NCBI GenBank assembly: GCA_019057385.1
Contig: JAHQJS010000004.1
Location: 1,070,727-1,134,726, forward strand
Direction: 5' to 3'
DNA: 64,000 bases
From: Candidatus Borrarchaeum weybense
GTDB taxonomy: Archaea; Asgardarchaeota; Sifarchaeia; Borrarchaeales; Borrarchaeaceae
Part shown: positions 52,659 through 61,669 of the stretch, piece by piece
Layout: the number at the start of each line of letters is the position of its first letter
Position numbering within the stretch: position 1 is the stretch's first letter
Translations under genes and position numbers: made by a program
The notes under the pieces: generated by a model
The model's database searches: none
Seen by the model: only the letters and a program-made list of their open reading frames with translations
What the model was told of the DNA's origin: nothing

Positions 52659-53228
52659 ATGTCAGGGGTTTATTGTCCAGAATGCGGTTCATACATAGAG
52701 GAACTGGGTACTCAGTTTTGTCCCCACTGTGGTGCATCGCTGAGTGTTGCTGCAACTACTGCAGAAAAACCTACACCTATTCAACCAATGGAAGTACCGC
52801 CGCCTCCTACACCAAGTGCTCCAACTGCTATGTATGGTGAACTTGGTGAACGTCTTATTGCATATATTATTGATGCTGTGATAATCTGGGTTATAACAGC
52901 GATTATTGTATTTCCATTATTTAATGGATATTATGTATCATGGTGGTTTGTGAGTTGGCTACTTGGGTTTCTTTACTTCTGGATACTTGAATCTTTCAAT
53001 AATGGACAAACACTTGGTAAAAAATTACTAAATCTAAGAACTGTCGATGAAGTATCATTAGAAGTTGCAGAAGCAGGAAGCTATTTTGTCAACAATCTTT
53101 CCAGAGGAAGTGGGTGGATTATAATAGATCTTTTAGTCGGTTTAATTGTAAATTCAACTAGTGATGAAAGAAAGCGCTATAGAATCTTACAAAACTGGAG
53201 CAAAACAGTTGTAATTAAATCAACTTAA
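52659..53228 (+). CDS. Zinc-ribbon plus RDD family membrane protein
   Basis: 189 residues. N-terminal double-Cys ribbon YCPECGSYIEELGTQFCPHCGASL (first ~30 residues), a Pro/Thr-rich linker, then an RDD domain with GELGERLIAYIIDAVIIWVI (Arg and Asp of the RDD signature) and NNGQTLGKKLLNLRTVD. Three to four membrane helices. RDD proteins are proposed ion exchangers or membrane accessory proteins. GGAGT lies about nine bases before the ATG. Confidence 0.85.
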   Translation: MSGVYCPECGSYIEELGTQFCPHCGASLSVAATTAEKPTPIQPMEVPPPPTPSAPTAMYGELGERLIAYIIDAVIIWVITAIIVFPLFNGYYVSWWFVSWLLGFLYFWILESFNNGQTLGKKLLNLRTVDEVSLEVAEAGSYFVNNLSRGSGWIIIDLLVGLIVNSTSDERKRYRILQNWSKTVVIKST

Positions 53229-53273
53229 TAACAAAGAGTGAATTCAGTGATAAACTTCAAATTCTTCTTTTTT

Positions 53274-54221
53274 TTAATATAGACTCTTTTCGTGTCTACA
53301 GAGTATGTCTACGATCGTTTTTACAGCCAATGTAGATGTAATACCATTGTCGAATGGCGGGCAGAGTTCTACTACATCAAAACCTATAAGTTTCTCACAA
53401 AAACTCTCAAGGAGTTGAAGAAATTCCCAAGGCGAAATTCCATAAGGTTCGGGTGTCGATACCCCTGGAGCATAAGCAGGATCAAACACATCAAGATCTA
53501 AAGAGAGATATACCCACTCAAATGGTTCTAGAAGCTTTTGAATTTTTTTGCTAATAACTCCAGTTCCTTCTTTGTGTAAATCATAACTGGAAATCATTTG
53601 AATTCGTTCTTCAGATTTAAAATAGTCAAATTCTAAGGGATCTACGGATCTAATTCCTACAGAGATGATTTGGTCAATTCCTAATTCTATAATCCGTCTG
53701 AATACCGTAGCATGTGTATATGCTTCATTCGCTGCGGGAGTGTATGGATAGCGATCATATAAATCCAGATGTGCATCAAAATGTAATATACAGCCTGCAT
53801 GCTTCTTAATTAAGCCTTTAAAGATAGGAAGCGTAATCAGATGGTCTCCTCCAAGCGCTATAGGAAATTGATTTTCTGAAAGATTTTCATGCACAAAGTT
53901 TTCTATTTGATTTAGTTCTTTTTCAAAATCATCTTCAGTACTATTGCTAATTTTGATGTCTCCAATATCTACCAGTTTATTCCTAATATCCACGCTTGTG
54001 TTTAAGTCAAAAGTATGAACGTAGCGAGAAATTTCACGGATCGCCCAAGGACCAAATTTAGCTCCATGTCGCACACTACTGTGTCTTTCGTAAGGCACAC
54101 CAAATATTACATAAGGTAGAGTTCTGTTCGTGTTGGATATTTCCAAAAAAGTACATGATGGAATGGGTATAGTTTTTTCCTGTAAAAATTTAGACAATTC
54201 TTGAAAATCAGGATATTCCAT
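53274..54221 (-). CDS. speB: Agmatinase (ureohydrolase family)
   Basis: About 315 residues. Ureohydrolase manganese ligands are complete: ALGGDHLITLP, FDAHLDLYD and SLDLDVFDPAYAPG (D-x-D). HATVFRRIIELG and GFDVVELCPPFDNG are also conserved. Agmatinase removes urea from agmatine to yield putrescine; the pdaD gene in the same cluster makes the agmatine, which favours this over arginase or formiminoglutamase. The ATG at 54221 has GGGT eight bases upstream; a TTG at 54272 is open. It is last in a minus-strand series pdaD, methyltransferase, deoxyhypusine synthase, agmatinase. Confidence 0.9.
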   Translation of the reverse strand: MEYPDFQELSKFLQEKTIPIPSCTFLEISNTNRTLPYVIFGVPYERHSSVRHGAKFGPWAIREISRYVHTFDLNTSVDIRNKLVDIGDIKISNSTEDDFEKELNQIENFVHENLSENQFPIALGGDHLITLPIFKGLIKKHAGCILHFDAHLDLYDRYPYTPAANEAYTHATVFRRIIELGIDQIISVGIRSVDPLEFDYFKSEERIQMISSYDLHKEGTGVISKKIQKLLEPFEWVYLSLDLDVFDPAYAPGVSTPEPYGISPWEFLQLLESFCEKLIGFDVVELCPPFDNGITSTLAVKTIVDILCRHEKSLY

Positions 54222-54283
54222 AATAAACATACCCTTTTGCTCATTAATATCTTTTAAGAAGATAATTGACAAGCCATGCTTTT

Positions 54284-55348
54284 TTAGAGTATCTTACGTC
54301 TTGTAATTCTATTTTGTATATTTATTTTACCCAACTCGATCCGTTCAAGTATAGCAGCAGCTATAAGTGGAAAACATATTGTTATATCGCTAATGACTGT
54401 TGTATGTGTTTCGTTTTCTGCAGCTACTTTTCCCCAGGAAATCGCCTCTTCTAATGTCGCACCAGATAGACCTCCAGGTTCAGGACGATCCATAGTTATC
54501 TGAATTACATATTTTAAGGGCTTTTTTAGTTCATTTCCTGCTTGAAATATGAAATTTTTTGGCACGCCGCCTCCTAATATGACTGCTGCAGTGTTTTTAG
54601 ATCCTTCAAATATCTGAAAGAACTCTTTTAAGTCTTGATATACGTCGATCTTCGGATGGGCTCCTCTTAAAGCATCTACTTCTTCCCTACTACAACCTGC
54701 TTCAATGAAATCCTGTTCCCATTTATCAACTCCCCATGAAATTATCCCAAAGCAAGAATCAGTAATAGCTGGGACAAAAATGGGAATATCTGCCTTATAG
54801 GCATTATAGATCACTGATTCACTCAATAGACTTTTATCAGAAACTAATTGTTCTAGATGTTCTGCCAATAAGCGAAACAGTTCTGGAGTAGTGATTTTAG
54901 GCATATTCTGAATTTCTTTATAAAATTTCAATACGGGTAAATCAAACCATTTAACATAGTTCCATTCTGGAACAAATACATCGTAAATACGATATATACC
55001 GGTTTTATACAATTCTCTATCATCAACTTGGCATTTTCCTTTAATATGGTGTCCGCCAAATGCTTCTAATGCGTCATGAACAAGATTTGCGCCTGTAGAT
55101 ACAATTGCATCTATAGCATTGGCCCTGAGTAAGGCTGAAATTACTCCTTTCATTCCAGAAGGTGTCATTGCGCCAGACAAACCTAAGAATACACTACATT
55201 CATCATCATTAAGCATTTTTTCGTAGATTTCAGTAGCTTCTGCTAATCTACCAGCACCGAAACATCCAGATTTTTTCATTTCTAATATTATTTCATTAAC
55301 GGTCATTTTAGGTCGAATAGTTAAAGGACGGATAACATCATCCATCAT
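54284..55348 (-). CDS. dys: Deoxyhypusine synthase
   Basis: 354 residues. NAD-dependent DHS motifs: GLSGAMTPSGMKGVI, STGANLVHDALEAFGGHH, FVPAITDSCFGI, VILGGGVPKNFIFQAG and the active-site lysine in SGATLEEAISWGKVAAENET. The enzyme transfers the aminobutyl part of spermidine to a lysine of aIF5A. GGAGAG lies eight bases before the ATG. Position between agmatinase and the methyltransferase links polyamine supply to hypusination. Some homologues act as homospermidine synthases, but the full lysine motif supports DHS. Confidence 0.93.
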   Translation of the reverse strand: MMDDVIRPLTIRPKMTVNEIILEMKKSGCFGAGRLAEATEIYEKMLNDDECSVFLGLSGAMTPSGMKGVISALLRANAIDAIVSTGANLVHDALEAFGGHHIKGKCQVDDRELYKTGIYRIYDVFVPEWNYVKWFDLPVLKFYKEIQNMPKITTPELFRLLAEHLEQLVSDKSLLSESVIYNAYKADIPIFVPAITDSCFGIISWGVDKWEQDFIEAGCSREEVDALRGAHPKIDVYQDLKEFFQIFEGSKNTAAVILGGGVPKNFIFQAGNELKKPLKYVIQITMDRPEPGGLSGATLEEAISWGKVAAENETHTTVISDITICFPLIAAAILERIELGKINIQNRITRRKIL

Positions 55349-55385
55349 TATTTTCTCTCCTTATTATTAAATTATTTTTAAAATG

Positions 55386-56336
55386 TTATTTTTTTTCCTT
55401 AAATGCAAGATAAACCATACTCAACCCAGGTAGAGCAAATGGAATTCTTTCTTCAATGTTAGCAAAAGATTTGAAAAGAATTTTAAGCCACTTTGGTGGG
55501 TCAGACATCTCAAGATATGTGCTGGGAATAAAATTGGTTACTGAATGAATTGTCCAATTCTTTACTACTTTTAGATGATATTTCGCAAGTTCGAGCTTTA
55601 ATCCTTTCGCAGTAAATGCTTTTATATTGCATCTCTGATCTTCGGGTTGGTCAAGTGGATATCTATTTATGATATAGTCCGCAAGTGGGGCAAAAATATC
55701 TCTAATTGCCTTGAAAAAAGGTTTGTCATATCCCCACCTGTTTTTTAAGCTGGCATCTAAAACTGACCAAAATAAATCTAGATTCCATCTTGAGTCACCT
55801 TCTAGAATAACGGTACCACCTGGTTTTAATACCCTTGCAATTTCAGAAATTGCCAACTGATGATCTTCAATAAAGCAAAGCGTGCTACCGCAACAATTTA
55901 TGTGATCGTAACTCTCGTTTACGAAAGGCAGGTATCTAGCATCCGCTATCTGAAAACTCGGTTGTTTGTATTGGTTTCCTGCAATTTCCTTGCTCAACAG
56001 AGCACCAATTAACTGATTGTATCTCTCAACAAAATCATAATACGATGGGAACAGATTAATTTTCTTTTCTGGCTTAAAATTTAAGGATTTTTGATTTGCA
56101 ACTTTTACTAGTCCTTCTGTAATATCTATTCCAACCACAGAGGCTCCCGCAGTAGCGTGTAAAAATGATTGAAAGCCCGTCCCGCATCCTACATCTAGTA
56201 CAGTTTTAGGGCTGTACTTTGTGATAATTTCCTTTGCAACTATAAAATGAAGACGAGAGAATAACCAAGCATACCACAACTCTTGTATTTCATCGTAAGT
56301 GTTTACCATAGTGTTAAATATCTCGGCGGCGCTCAT
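55386..56336 (-). CDS. Class I SAM-dependent methyltransferase
   Basis: About 316 residues. SAM-binding motif I TVLDVGCGTGFQSFLHATAG near residue 48, VVGIDITEG (motif post I), DARYLPFVNESYDHINCCGS (II/III) and ISEIARVLKPGGTVILEGD (post III). The C-terminal ~110 residues are not diagnostic. The ATG at 56336 is preferred; a TTG at 56354 is in frame. It sits between pdaD and deoxyhypusine synthase genes, so a substrate from polyamine or translation-factor chemistry is possible but not shown. Confidence 0.88.
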   Translation of the reverse strand: MSAAEIFNTMVNTYDEIQELWYAWLFSRLHFIVAKEIITKYSPKTVLDVGCGTGFQSFLHATAGASVVGIDITEGLVKVANQKSLNFKPEKKINLFPSYYDFVERYNQLIGALLSKEIAGNQYKQPSFQIADARYLPFVNESYDHINCCGSTLCFIEDHQLAISEIARVLKPGGTVILEGDSRWNLDLFWSVLDASLKNRWGYDKPFFKAIRDIFAPLADYIINRYPLDQPEDQRCNIKAFTAKGLKLELAKYHLKVVKNWTIHSVTNFIPSTYLEMSDPPKWLKILFKSFANIEERIPFALPGLSMVYLAFKEKK

Positions 56337-56448
56337 TTTATCGTCACTTACCAAGTTTCACAATAAAATAATGCATTAATCGTCAAAATATGAGAAAATC
56401 AATCTTGAGATTCATTCTGCATAAAATTTAGAAAACAAGCTACTAAAA

Positions 56449-57033
56449 CTATAGGATTCTACAACCTTCTTCAATTTCCCAGGGTACGTAAATTAATGCC
56501 ACGATTACGCAGCCATTGTTTTCTTTGACTTCTATAGATTCTGCTTGTATTGACTTTTCGGTTATTTTTAACATTCTTACTCGTGCCATTTCATCTAATT
56601 TATCGGAAAGTGAACGTTCTACACTTTCTTTTGACTTAAAGCCATGGTCTTCTGCAACTATACCGAAGTTGACACCATTGTCGCGATCACCGAATGCCCA
56701 TGCCACACCTGCACCAATAGTCTCTCCATATTGCCCATCCATTCTTGCTAAGACAGCAAAAGTTATTGTGCCTGGTGTTATCACTGGAATCGGATTTTTT
56801 AGCTGAATGGCATCTGGCGGAAGGATGGACGATACCTGAACAATATTACACTGGTCAATGTGTGCTGTCATTAATGCCATATCAAATGCGTTTAGCGATG
56901 TTCCACTTTCACCTTTTCCACTTGTAATGAAAAATTTCCTGGGGAGAAACATACCATGTTGTTGAAGTAATTTAGCATACACCCAAATACCACTTCCTCC
57001 AAAAAAATTAGCGCGTATTGAATTAGTTTTCAT
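56449..57033 (-). CDS. pdaD: Pyruvoyl-dependent arginine decarboxylase
   Basis: 194 residues, near the family's ~165-190. PRKFFITSGKGESGTSLNAFD starts the core, and the self-cleavage site is the Ser-Ser of IVQVSSILPPDA, where the second Ser becomes the pyruvoyl group. GTITFAVLARMDGQYGETIG and AEDHGFKSKESVE follow. It converts arginine to agmatine, the first step to putrescine in archaea. An additional Cys-free N-terminal piece is normal. No ribosome site is obvious; the transcript may be leaderless. A gene for aIF5A or spermidine synthase was not seen in the window. Confidence 0.94.
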   Translation of the reverse strand: MKTNSIRANFFGGSGIWVYAKLLQQHGMFLPRKFFITSGKGESGTSLNAFDMALMTAHIDQCNIVQVSSILPPDAIQLKNPIPVITPGTITFAVLARMDGQYGETIGAGVAWAFGDRDNGVNFGIVAEDHGFKSKESVERSLSDKLDEMARVRMLKITEKSIQAESIEVKENNGCVIVALIYVPWEIEEGCRIL

Positions 57034-57738
57034 TTTTGTATTCTAAAATTAATGACTTTTTTTATTAATTGAAAAAATTCGGAGCATCTTGTTGCCCTTG
57101 CTCAAATTCTATTGCTTTTCGCTATTAATTACGTCTATAATGAATAAAGCATCCTCATGCTTTTTAAAGATTTCTATTCAAATCATTACGACGAACTCAT
57201 TATTTTAGGCGTTTATTCACCTATAAAAGATCTCTTTTCTTTAAAAACAGCCTTTTTTTTGATATTAGACTATATAAGCGAAAAAAAGATAATTAGATCG
57301 CTTAAAACATATTAAACTCGAATTTTCTACACTCTCGTTCCAGAGAACGTATTTCCTTTTCGAAAAAAGGGTAATCGTTCATCAAAATCTATTTAACCCC
57401 CATCTGACGCTATTTTAGGCTACTTTGGTGTGATGCTGTATATATGTTACAATCATCGCTGCATATTTTCTATTGTAACAACATAGAATGGCGTATTTTG
57501 AAAAATATAATATTTCGTTGCAGCTCTTATATTCACTTTTTTGAGAATAAGGTCTTTTAATAGATTTATGATTTCAAGTGACTATTCTTAAGTCAGAGAT
57601 TCTTAATTATTTTAATTTGATGTTCATGTAAATAAAAGAATTGAGGATAATCCTTTGTTTACCGTGATCATTAGAATTTTAAATGGAATAAAGTTCTAAT
57701 TTTATTCTAATCGTCGCTAAGAAACTGGTTGGTACTAG
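57034..57738. other. Long intergenic region without a confident gene
   Basis: AT-rich, about 700 bases. One 52-codon frame on the plus strand (57158-57316, starting MLFKDFYSNHYDEL) has no ribosome site and is not called. No GC-rich RNA-like block, no repeats. It contains the pdaD promoter at its left end. Confidence 0.4.
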
Positions 57739-57762
57739 TAAAAATATTTTTATGATTTAAAA
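57739..57762 (+). promoter_or_regulatory. Shared promoter element, copy 3
   Basis: TAAAAATATTTTTATGATTT at 57739-57758, continuing AAAAG, about 72-95 bases upstream of the 45-residue gene. Nearly identical to the element before the 54-residue gene (48241-48262) and close to that before the 37-residue gene. Confidence 0.55.
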
Positions 57763-57768
57763 GCGAGA

Positions 57769-57788
57769 ATCAATTCATTAGAATTGAT
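57769..57788 (+). promoter_or_regulatory. Perfect hairpin in leader of tiny acidic protein gene
   Basis: ATCAATTC-ATTA-GAATTGAT: eight-base-pair stem with four-base loop, located between the promoter element and the ribosome site. It may protect the mRNA or be an operator, since inverted repeats cannot be told apart from RNA stems here. Confidence 0.5.
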
Positions 57789-57833
57789 GGTTACATTTGG
57801 TCATTAAAAAAAACAGAGAATGAGGTCACTCAT

Positions 57834-57971
57834 ATGAGTAAAAAAACTAAGAGACTAAAAAAAATAGAACTCTGGGACGAAGGGTGGGACGAGGAAAAAT
57901 TAGGCTTAGATAACGAATGGGAAAACAACGGCAAAGAGCTAGACGAAGGAGATTGGGAAGAGGAAGAATAA
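57834..57971 (+). CDS. Tiny Lys-head/acidic-Trp-tail protein, 45 aa
   Basis: ATG 57834-57836 with GAGGT seven bases upstream; TAA at 57969-57971. MSKKTKRLKKIELWDEGWD opens the protein: eight basic residues in the first ten, then acidic residues with Trp at positions 14, 18, 29 and 41, ending GDWEEEE. No Cys. Shares layout and promoter with the 37- and 54-residue proteins about 10 kb away. It lies 174 bases upstream of the PLP/MurL-like/ATP-grasp/GNAT cluster but is separated from it by a terminator-like hairpin, so co-transcription is uncertain. Function unknown. Confidence 0.7.
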   Translation: MSKKTKRLKKIELWDEGWDEEKLGLDNEWENNGKELDEGDWEEEE

Positions 57972-58056
57972 AAAATTGATTGTGTCTATTTTTTTAGATT
58001 TTCATTCTTAGAACCTAATCAACTAAATCCTTCGATATTAGCCGCGAAATAGTAGT

Positions 58057-58076
58057 AAACGTTCTTACGAGCGTTT
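58057..58076 (+). terminator. Hairpin terminator after tiny acidic protein gene
   Basis: AAACGTTC-TTAC-GAGCGTTT pairs over eight positions including one T-G pair, and is followed by further T residues. A TATA-like CTTTAAATAT (58105-58114) for the next gene follows. Confidence 0.5.
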
Positions 58077-58145
58077 TTCATGTGCATGCAATAATAGCAT
58101 AAACTTTAAATATTCCTTGATAGATTATCGATTCAACATCAAATT

Positions 58146-59186
58146 ATGTTGGGGAAAAAAATTAGCAAGTGGGTAAACAAACGTCGGCTTGTAGGCAAGA
58201 CTATTTTTGTACGTTCTAAGAATATTGAGTCTATCATAGCCTGCAAGAGGTTGTTTTTGAAATTTGAAGGAGGGAATCCCACAGGTACACAAAAAGATCG
58301 CATCGCTAAGGCACTTGCTGAAGATGCTGTTCAAAAAAGGTATCACCAAATTGCCGTAGGTTCTTGTGGAAACTTCGGGGCTGCAATTGCTCTTGCTGCT
58401 AAAGATTTCAATATAGAGGCACATATCTACATTCCTACGGAATATCATACAAGAAGGATAGAAGAAATTGAAGAAAAATATAGAGGGACGATCCATAGGG
58501 TCGTTGGAACTTATGAAAATGCAGTAGAAAAATGCTCTGAGGATGCAGAAAAAAATGGATGGTATGATGCAAATCCAGGATTTCCACATACTACTGAGAT
58601 CGCGCTAAATGCTTATGGACAGATCTCAAAAGAAATTTACAGCGCCTTAGGATATGCACCAGATATCATCTCTGTTCCAGTAGGAAACGGAACAACCCTC
58701 GCAGGTATTTTTAACGGTTTCTTTAAGTATTTTCAAGAGGAAAAAATAAAAAAATTGCCTAAAATGGTTGCTGCCAGCACATTACGAGGTAATCCGATTG
58801 TAAAAAGTTTCAAAAATCATTATCAGATCATTAAGGACTTACAACCATCTGAAATAAAAGAAACACCTTATAATGAGCCTCTTGTAAATTGGCATGCTTA
58901 TGATGGACAAATAGCCCTTGACGCGGTTTATAACAGTTATGGATTCGCAGAATACGCGTCTGATACACGAATGATTGAATTTTCAAGATTACTAAAAAGA
59001 GAAGAAGGATTAAACGTCTTACCAGCATCAGCATGTAGTCTTGCTGTCTTATCTTCGGTCTTAAAGAAAAATCACTCAAATGGGACTAAATCAACAATCG
59101 TTGCGATATTGACAGGCAGAGTACCATATAATGGTCATCAAAGACGAAATAATCATATGAATAACACTAGTGCAAATCAAAAGTGA
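58146..59186 (+). CDS. Threonine-synthase-like PLP enzyme (fold type II)
   Basis: 346 residues. The PLP lysine is in FEGGNPTGTQKDRIA (residues ~41-55), with substrate/phosphate loops VGSCGNFGAAIALAAK and PVGNGTTLAGIFNGF. It aligns with threonine synthase but is shorter than the usual ~400-490 and lacks the N-terminal piece. Paralogues of threonine synthase do other beta- or gamma-replacement reactions (for example cysteate synthase in coenzyme M synthesis). Neighbours (MurL-like, Ddl-like, GNAT) suggest it supplies an unusual amino acid. The ATG is about 32 bases after a TATA box, so the leader is very short. No ribosome site. Confidence 0.85.
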   Translation: MLGKKISKWVNKRRLVGKTIFVRSKNIESIIACKRLFLKFEGGNPTGTQKDRIAKALAEDAVQKRYHQIAVGSCGNFGAAIALAAKDFNIEAHIYIPTEYHTRRIEEIEEKYRGTIHRVVGTYENAVEKCSEDAEKNGWYDANPGFPHTTEIALNAYGQISKEIYSALGYAPDIISVPVGNGTTLAGIFNGFFKYFQEEKIKKLPKMVAASTLRGNPIVKSFKNHYQIIKDLQPSEIKETPYNEPLVNWHAYDGQIALDAVYNSYGFAEYASDTRMIEFSRLLKREEGLNVLPASACSLAVLSSVLKKNHSNGTKSTIVAILTGRVPYNGHQRRNNHMNNTSANQK

Positions 59187-59281
59187 AACAAAACTGTGTT
59201 AATTAAGGAAAATTACTAATATGAAACTTTGTTTATACGTTATTTCTTTAAAAAGACAGCGAGATTCAAGGAGATTTTTAA

Positions 59282-60637
59282 GTGGAAATATTTGGACTTT
59301 ATGATGATAATGGAATAAAAATACGTTTTCGAGATAATATTTATGAAATTATTTATCCTAACAGAATTTGGTCGCATTACCCCGATGCCGATAAGGAGAT
59401 TTTATTAGATCATCTAGCTTATGTTACAACGATTCACCTCCCTATAGTCTTCGGCGAGGGAAAGATGTTATACAACACGGGCCTTCCTTTTTTTGAGCCT
59501 TTTTTTTTCAAGAACTTGATTATGGACTTTCCCTCTTGCGCTGAAGTTGATGATACGAAAACATCTGACTTGATCCGCCAGTTTATGAACCTAAAAGTGC
59601 AGTTCGAGGACATTCAAGTAAAATTTCCACAATTTGATGTGCAAACAGACGAAAATTCTTCTGTAGTTGCACTTTCTTTCGGAAAGGATAGTTTATTGAC
59701 GTATGCCGTAGCGCAAGAAATCAAACTACATCCCAAAATTGTATATATTGTCGAACCTTCAATGAAATATGAAGAAAAACACAAAACGCTCCTTGCTGAG
59801 AAATTCTACAACGAATTTGGGGTAAACTTACATAAAATAACTCACACAGTTGGACAATTACATAATTATGAGTATTTGAATGTTGCTCAAACTGAGCTTG
59901 GCTGGGGGCTTCAATCCACAGAATACGCACTTGAGATGCTACCTCTCGCTTACAATTATCAGACAAAATACCTGTTGTTTGGAAATGAACAGAGCTGCGG
60001 AGAATATACCTATGATAAAGAGGGCTTTATAAACCATCCCGCCTATGATCAATCACATAATTGGACTGTGCAAATCTCGGCAATGACACAATCTTTGACG
60101 AATCGAAATGTATGTACCGTCAGTTTAATCGAGCCTTTAAATGATATAGCGGTTATGTATGTATTACAGCATCGATATCCAGAGATCGGAAAATATGAAA
60201 TGTCTTGCTTTACTGAGACTGAAGCCGGTCGAGATTCTCGATGGTGCCAATCTTGTTCTGTATGTGGCAAAATGTATCTTTTATTAGTCGCAACTGGTTT
60301 TGATCCAAAACATGTTGGCTTCACAAAAAATATGCTTTCACGTGAGTATAATAGCTATTTTTCTCTATTTGGTGGCAAAAAAGTTCATACATATGCGCTT
60401 ACCGGCTTAGGATATAAAGAGCAACTTTTTGCATTTTATCTTGCAAGTAAACGAGGTAATAAAAGTGACCTAGTTCTAGACTTTGAGAATAGCCCACTTT
60501 ATGAAAAGGCAAAAGAACGAGAGGAGGAACTTTATAAAATCTTTTTTGACATTCACAAGAGTATAACATTACCTCAAGATTTATTTGAAAAAGTCTCCAA
60601 AATTTATAAGGAAGAAATTGAAAGTTTTGAATATTGA
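59282..60637 (+). CDS. PP-loop ATP-using enzyme, MurL-like
   Basis: 451 residues, GTG start after AAGGAG. The ATP pyrophosphatase loop is VALSFGKDSLLTY (residues ~129-141), a variant of SGG-x-DS. Further on, LLFGNEQSCGEYTYDKEGFI, NHPAYDQSHNWT, CTVSLIEPLNDIAVMYVLQH and SRWCQSCSVCGKMYLL recall, from memory, the segments of MurL, the ATP-dependent UDP-MurNAc-L-Ala-L-Glu epimerase (NE-R-SA, VNHQ-x-SKS, WC-x2-CPKC). MurL activates the terminal carboxylate with ATP and epimerises the residue. If related, this would be a peptide-residue epimerase in an archaeon. QueC-like or amide-forming PP-loop enzymes are alternatives. Thirteen bases precede the ATP-grasp gene. Confidence 0.7.
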   Translation: MEIFGLYDDNGIKIRFRDNIYEIIYPNRIWSHYPDADKEILLDHLAYVTTIHLPIVFGEGKMLYNTGLPFFEPFFFKNLIMDFPSCAEVDDTKTSDLIRQFMNLKVQFEDIQVKFPQFDVQTDENSSVVALSFGKDSLLTYAVAQEIKLHPKIVYIVEPSMKYEEKHKTLLAEKFYNEFGVNLHKITHTVGQLHNYEYLNVAQTELGWGLQSTEYALEMLPLAYNYQTKYLLFGNEQSCGEYTYDKEGFINHPAYDQSHNWTVQISAMTQSLTNRNVCTVSLIEPLNDIAVMYVLQHRYPEIGKYEMSCFTETEAGRDSRWCQSCSVCGKMYLLLVATGFDPKHVGFTKNMLSREYNSYFSLFGGKKVHTYALTGLGYKEQLFAFYLASKRGNKSDLVLDFENSPLYEKAKEREEELYKIFFDIHKSITLPQDLFEKVSKIYKEEIESFEY

Positions 60638-60650
60638 GGTGCAGAAATAA

Positions 60651-61649
60651 TTGAAACAGCTAAATGTAGCATTAGTATGCAATACAAGAATAACGGATGA
60701 CGCATTCCAAGTTGAATACGATCCGCTAGATACTATAGGAAAAATTGAGTACGCTATTCGTTCTACGGGCCATAATTTTATATTCATTGAAGCCGATGAA
60801 ACTGCATATAACGAATTGAGAGAATGTAAACCCGACATTGTGTTTAATAGGGCTGAAGGAATGCGTGGAGAAAGTAGAGAATCTCATATTCCTGCCATTT
60901 TAGAAATGCTGAATATTCCATATGTTGGATCTAATATACTTACCACTGCTATTGCCCTTGATAAAGGTACTACAAAAAAGATTTTATCTTTTCATGGAAT
61001 CAAAAATGCTCGCTTTCAAGTATTTGAGTATTTCAATGAACCATTTGTACATGAACTTAGTTTTCCTTTGATTTTAAAGCCGAATCATGAAGGATCGAGC
61101 GTAGGTATAGATACAGATAACGTAGTGCATTATAAGACAGACTTTCGTAAAAAGTTAACACAAATGTTAGAAAATTACAAAGAATCGATTTTAGCGGAAG
61201 AATTTATTGAAGGTAGAGAATTTAGCGTGGGAATATTAGGTAACAGAAATAACCTTCGTGTCTTGCCTATCCTTGAGATTGACTTCAGTAAACTTCCAGC
61301 AGACGTCGGGACGGTATATGGTCAAAAAGCAAAGACGATACTTGATACACCACTTGCCCATATTTGTCCTGCTAAAATAGCAGATTCTTTGAGAAAAAAA
61401 ATAGAACAGATCTCTATTCAAACATTTAACGCCCTTAATTGTTATGATTTTGCAAGAATCGATCTTCGAATGAACGCATCGGAAGAATTATTTATCTTAG
61501 AAGTAAATCCGCTACCTGGTCTTGATTATAATTTAGAAGAAAACGAAATAAGTTTTTATCCTGTTATGGCTTTTGCTTCGGGTATGAACTTCGATGAAAT
61601 GATTCAAGAAATTCTGCAAACTGCAATCGATCGATATCAGTTGCATTAA
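60651..61649 (+). CDS. D-Ala-D-Ala-ligase-like ATP-grasp enzyme
   Basis: 332 residues, TTG start with GAGGTG ten bases upstream. Domain order as in Ddl: N-terminal Rossmann-like part ending NIPYVGSN, then ATP-grasp LKPNHEGSSVGI, AEEFIEGREFSVGIL and the metal-binding DFARIDLRMN and FILEVNPLPGLD. The Ddl N-terminal signature (HG-x2-GE-x-G) is replaced by NRAEGMRGESRESHIPAILE, so the first substrate probably differs from D-Ala. It would link two amino acids with ATP. No Mur ligase or transglycosylase genes lie in the window. It is flanked by the MurL-like and GNAT genes, within 13 and 20 bases. Confidence 0.88.
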   Translation: MKQLNVALVCNTRITDDAFQVEYDPLDTIGKIEYAIRSTGHNFIFIEADETAYNELRECKPDIVFNRAEGMRGESRESHIPAILEMLNIPYVGSNILTTAIALDKGTTKKILSFHGIKNARFQVFEYFNEPFVHELSFPLILKPNHEGSSVGIDTDNVVHYKTDFRKKLTQMLENYKESILAEEFIEGREFSVGILGNRNNLRVLPILEIDFSKLPADVGTVYGQKAKTILDTPLAHICPAKIADSLRKKIEQISIQTFNALNCYDFARIDLRMNASEELFILEVNPLPGLDYNLEENEISFYPVMAFASGMNFDEMIQEILQTAIDRYQLH

Positions 61650-61669
61650 AAATAGAAGGTGTCCCTGCG

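Noticed and set aside
57158..57316. 52-codon plus-strand frame (start MLFKDFYSNHY)
   Set aside because: No ribosome site, ordinary AT-rich chance frame.
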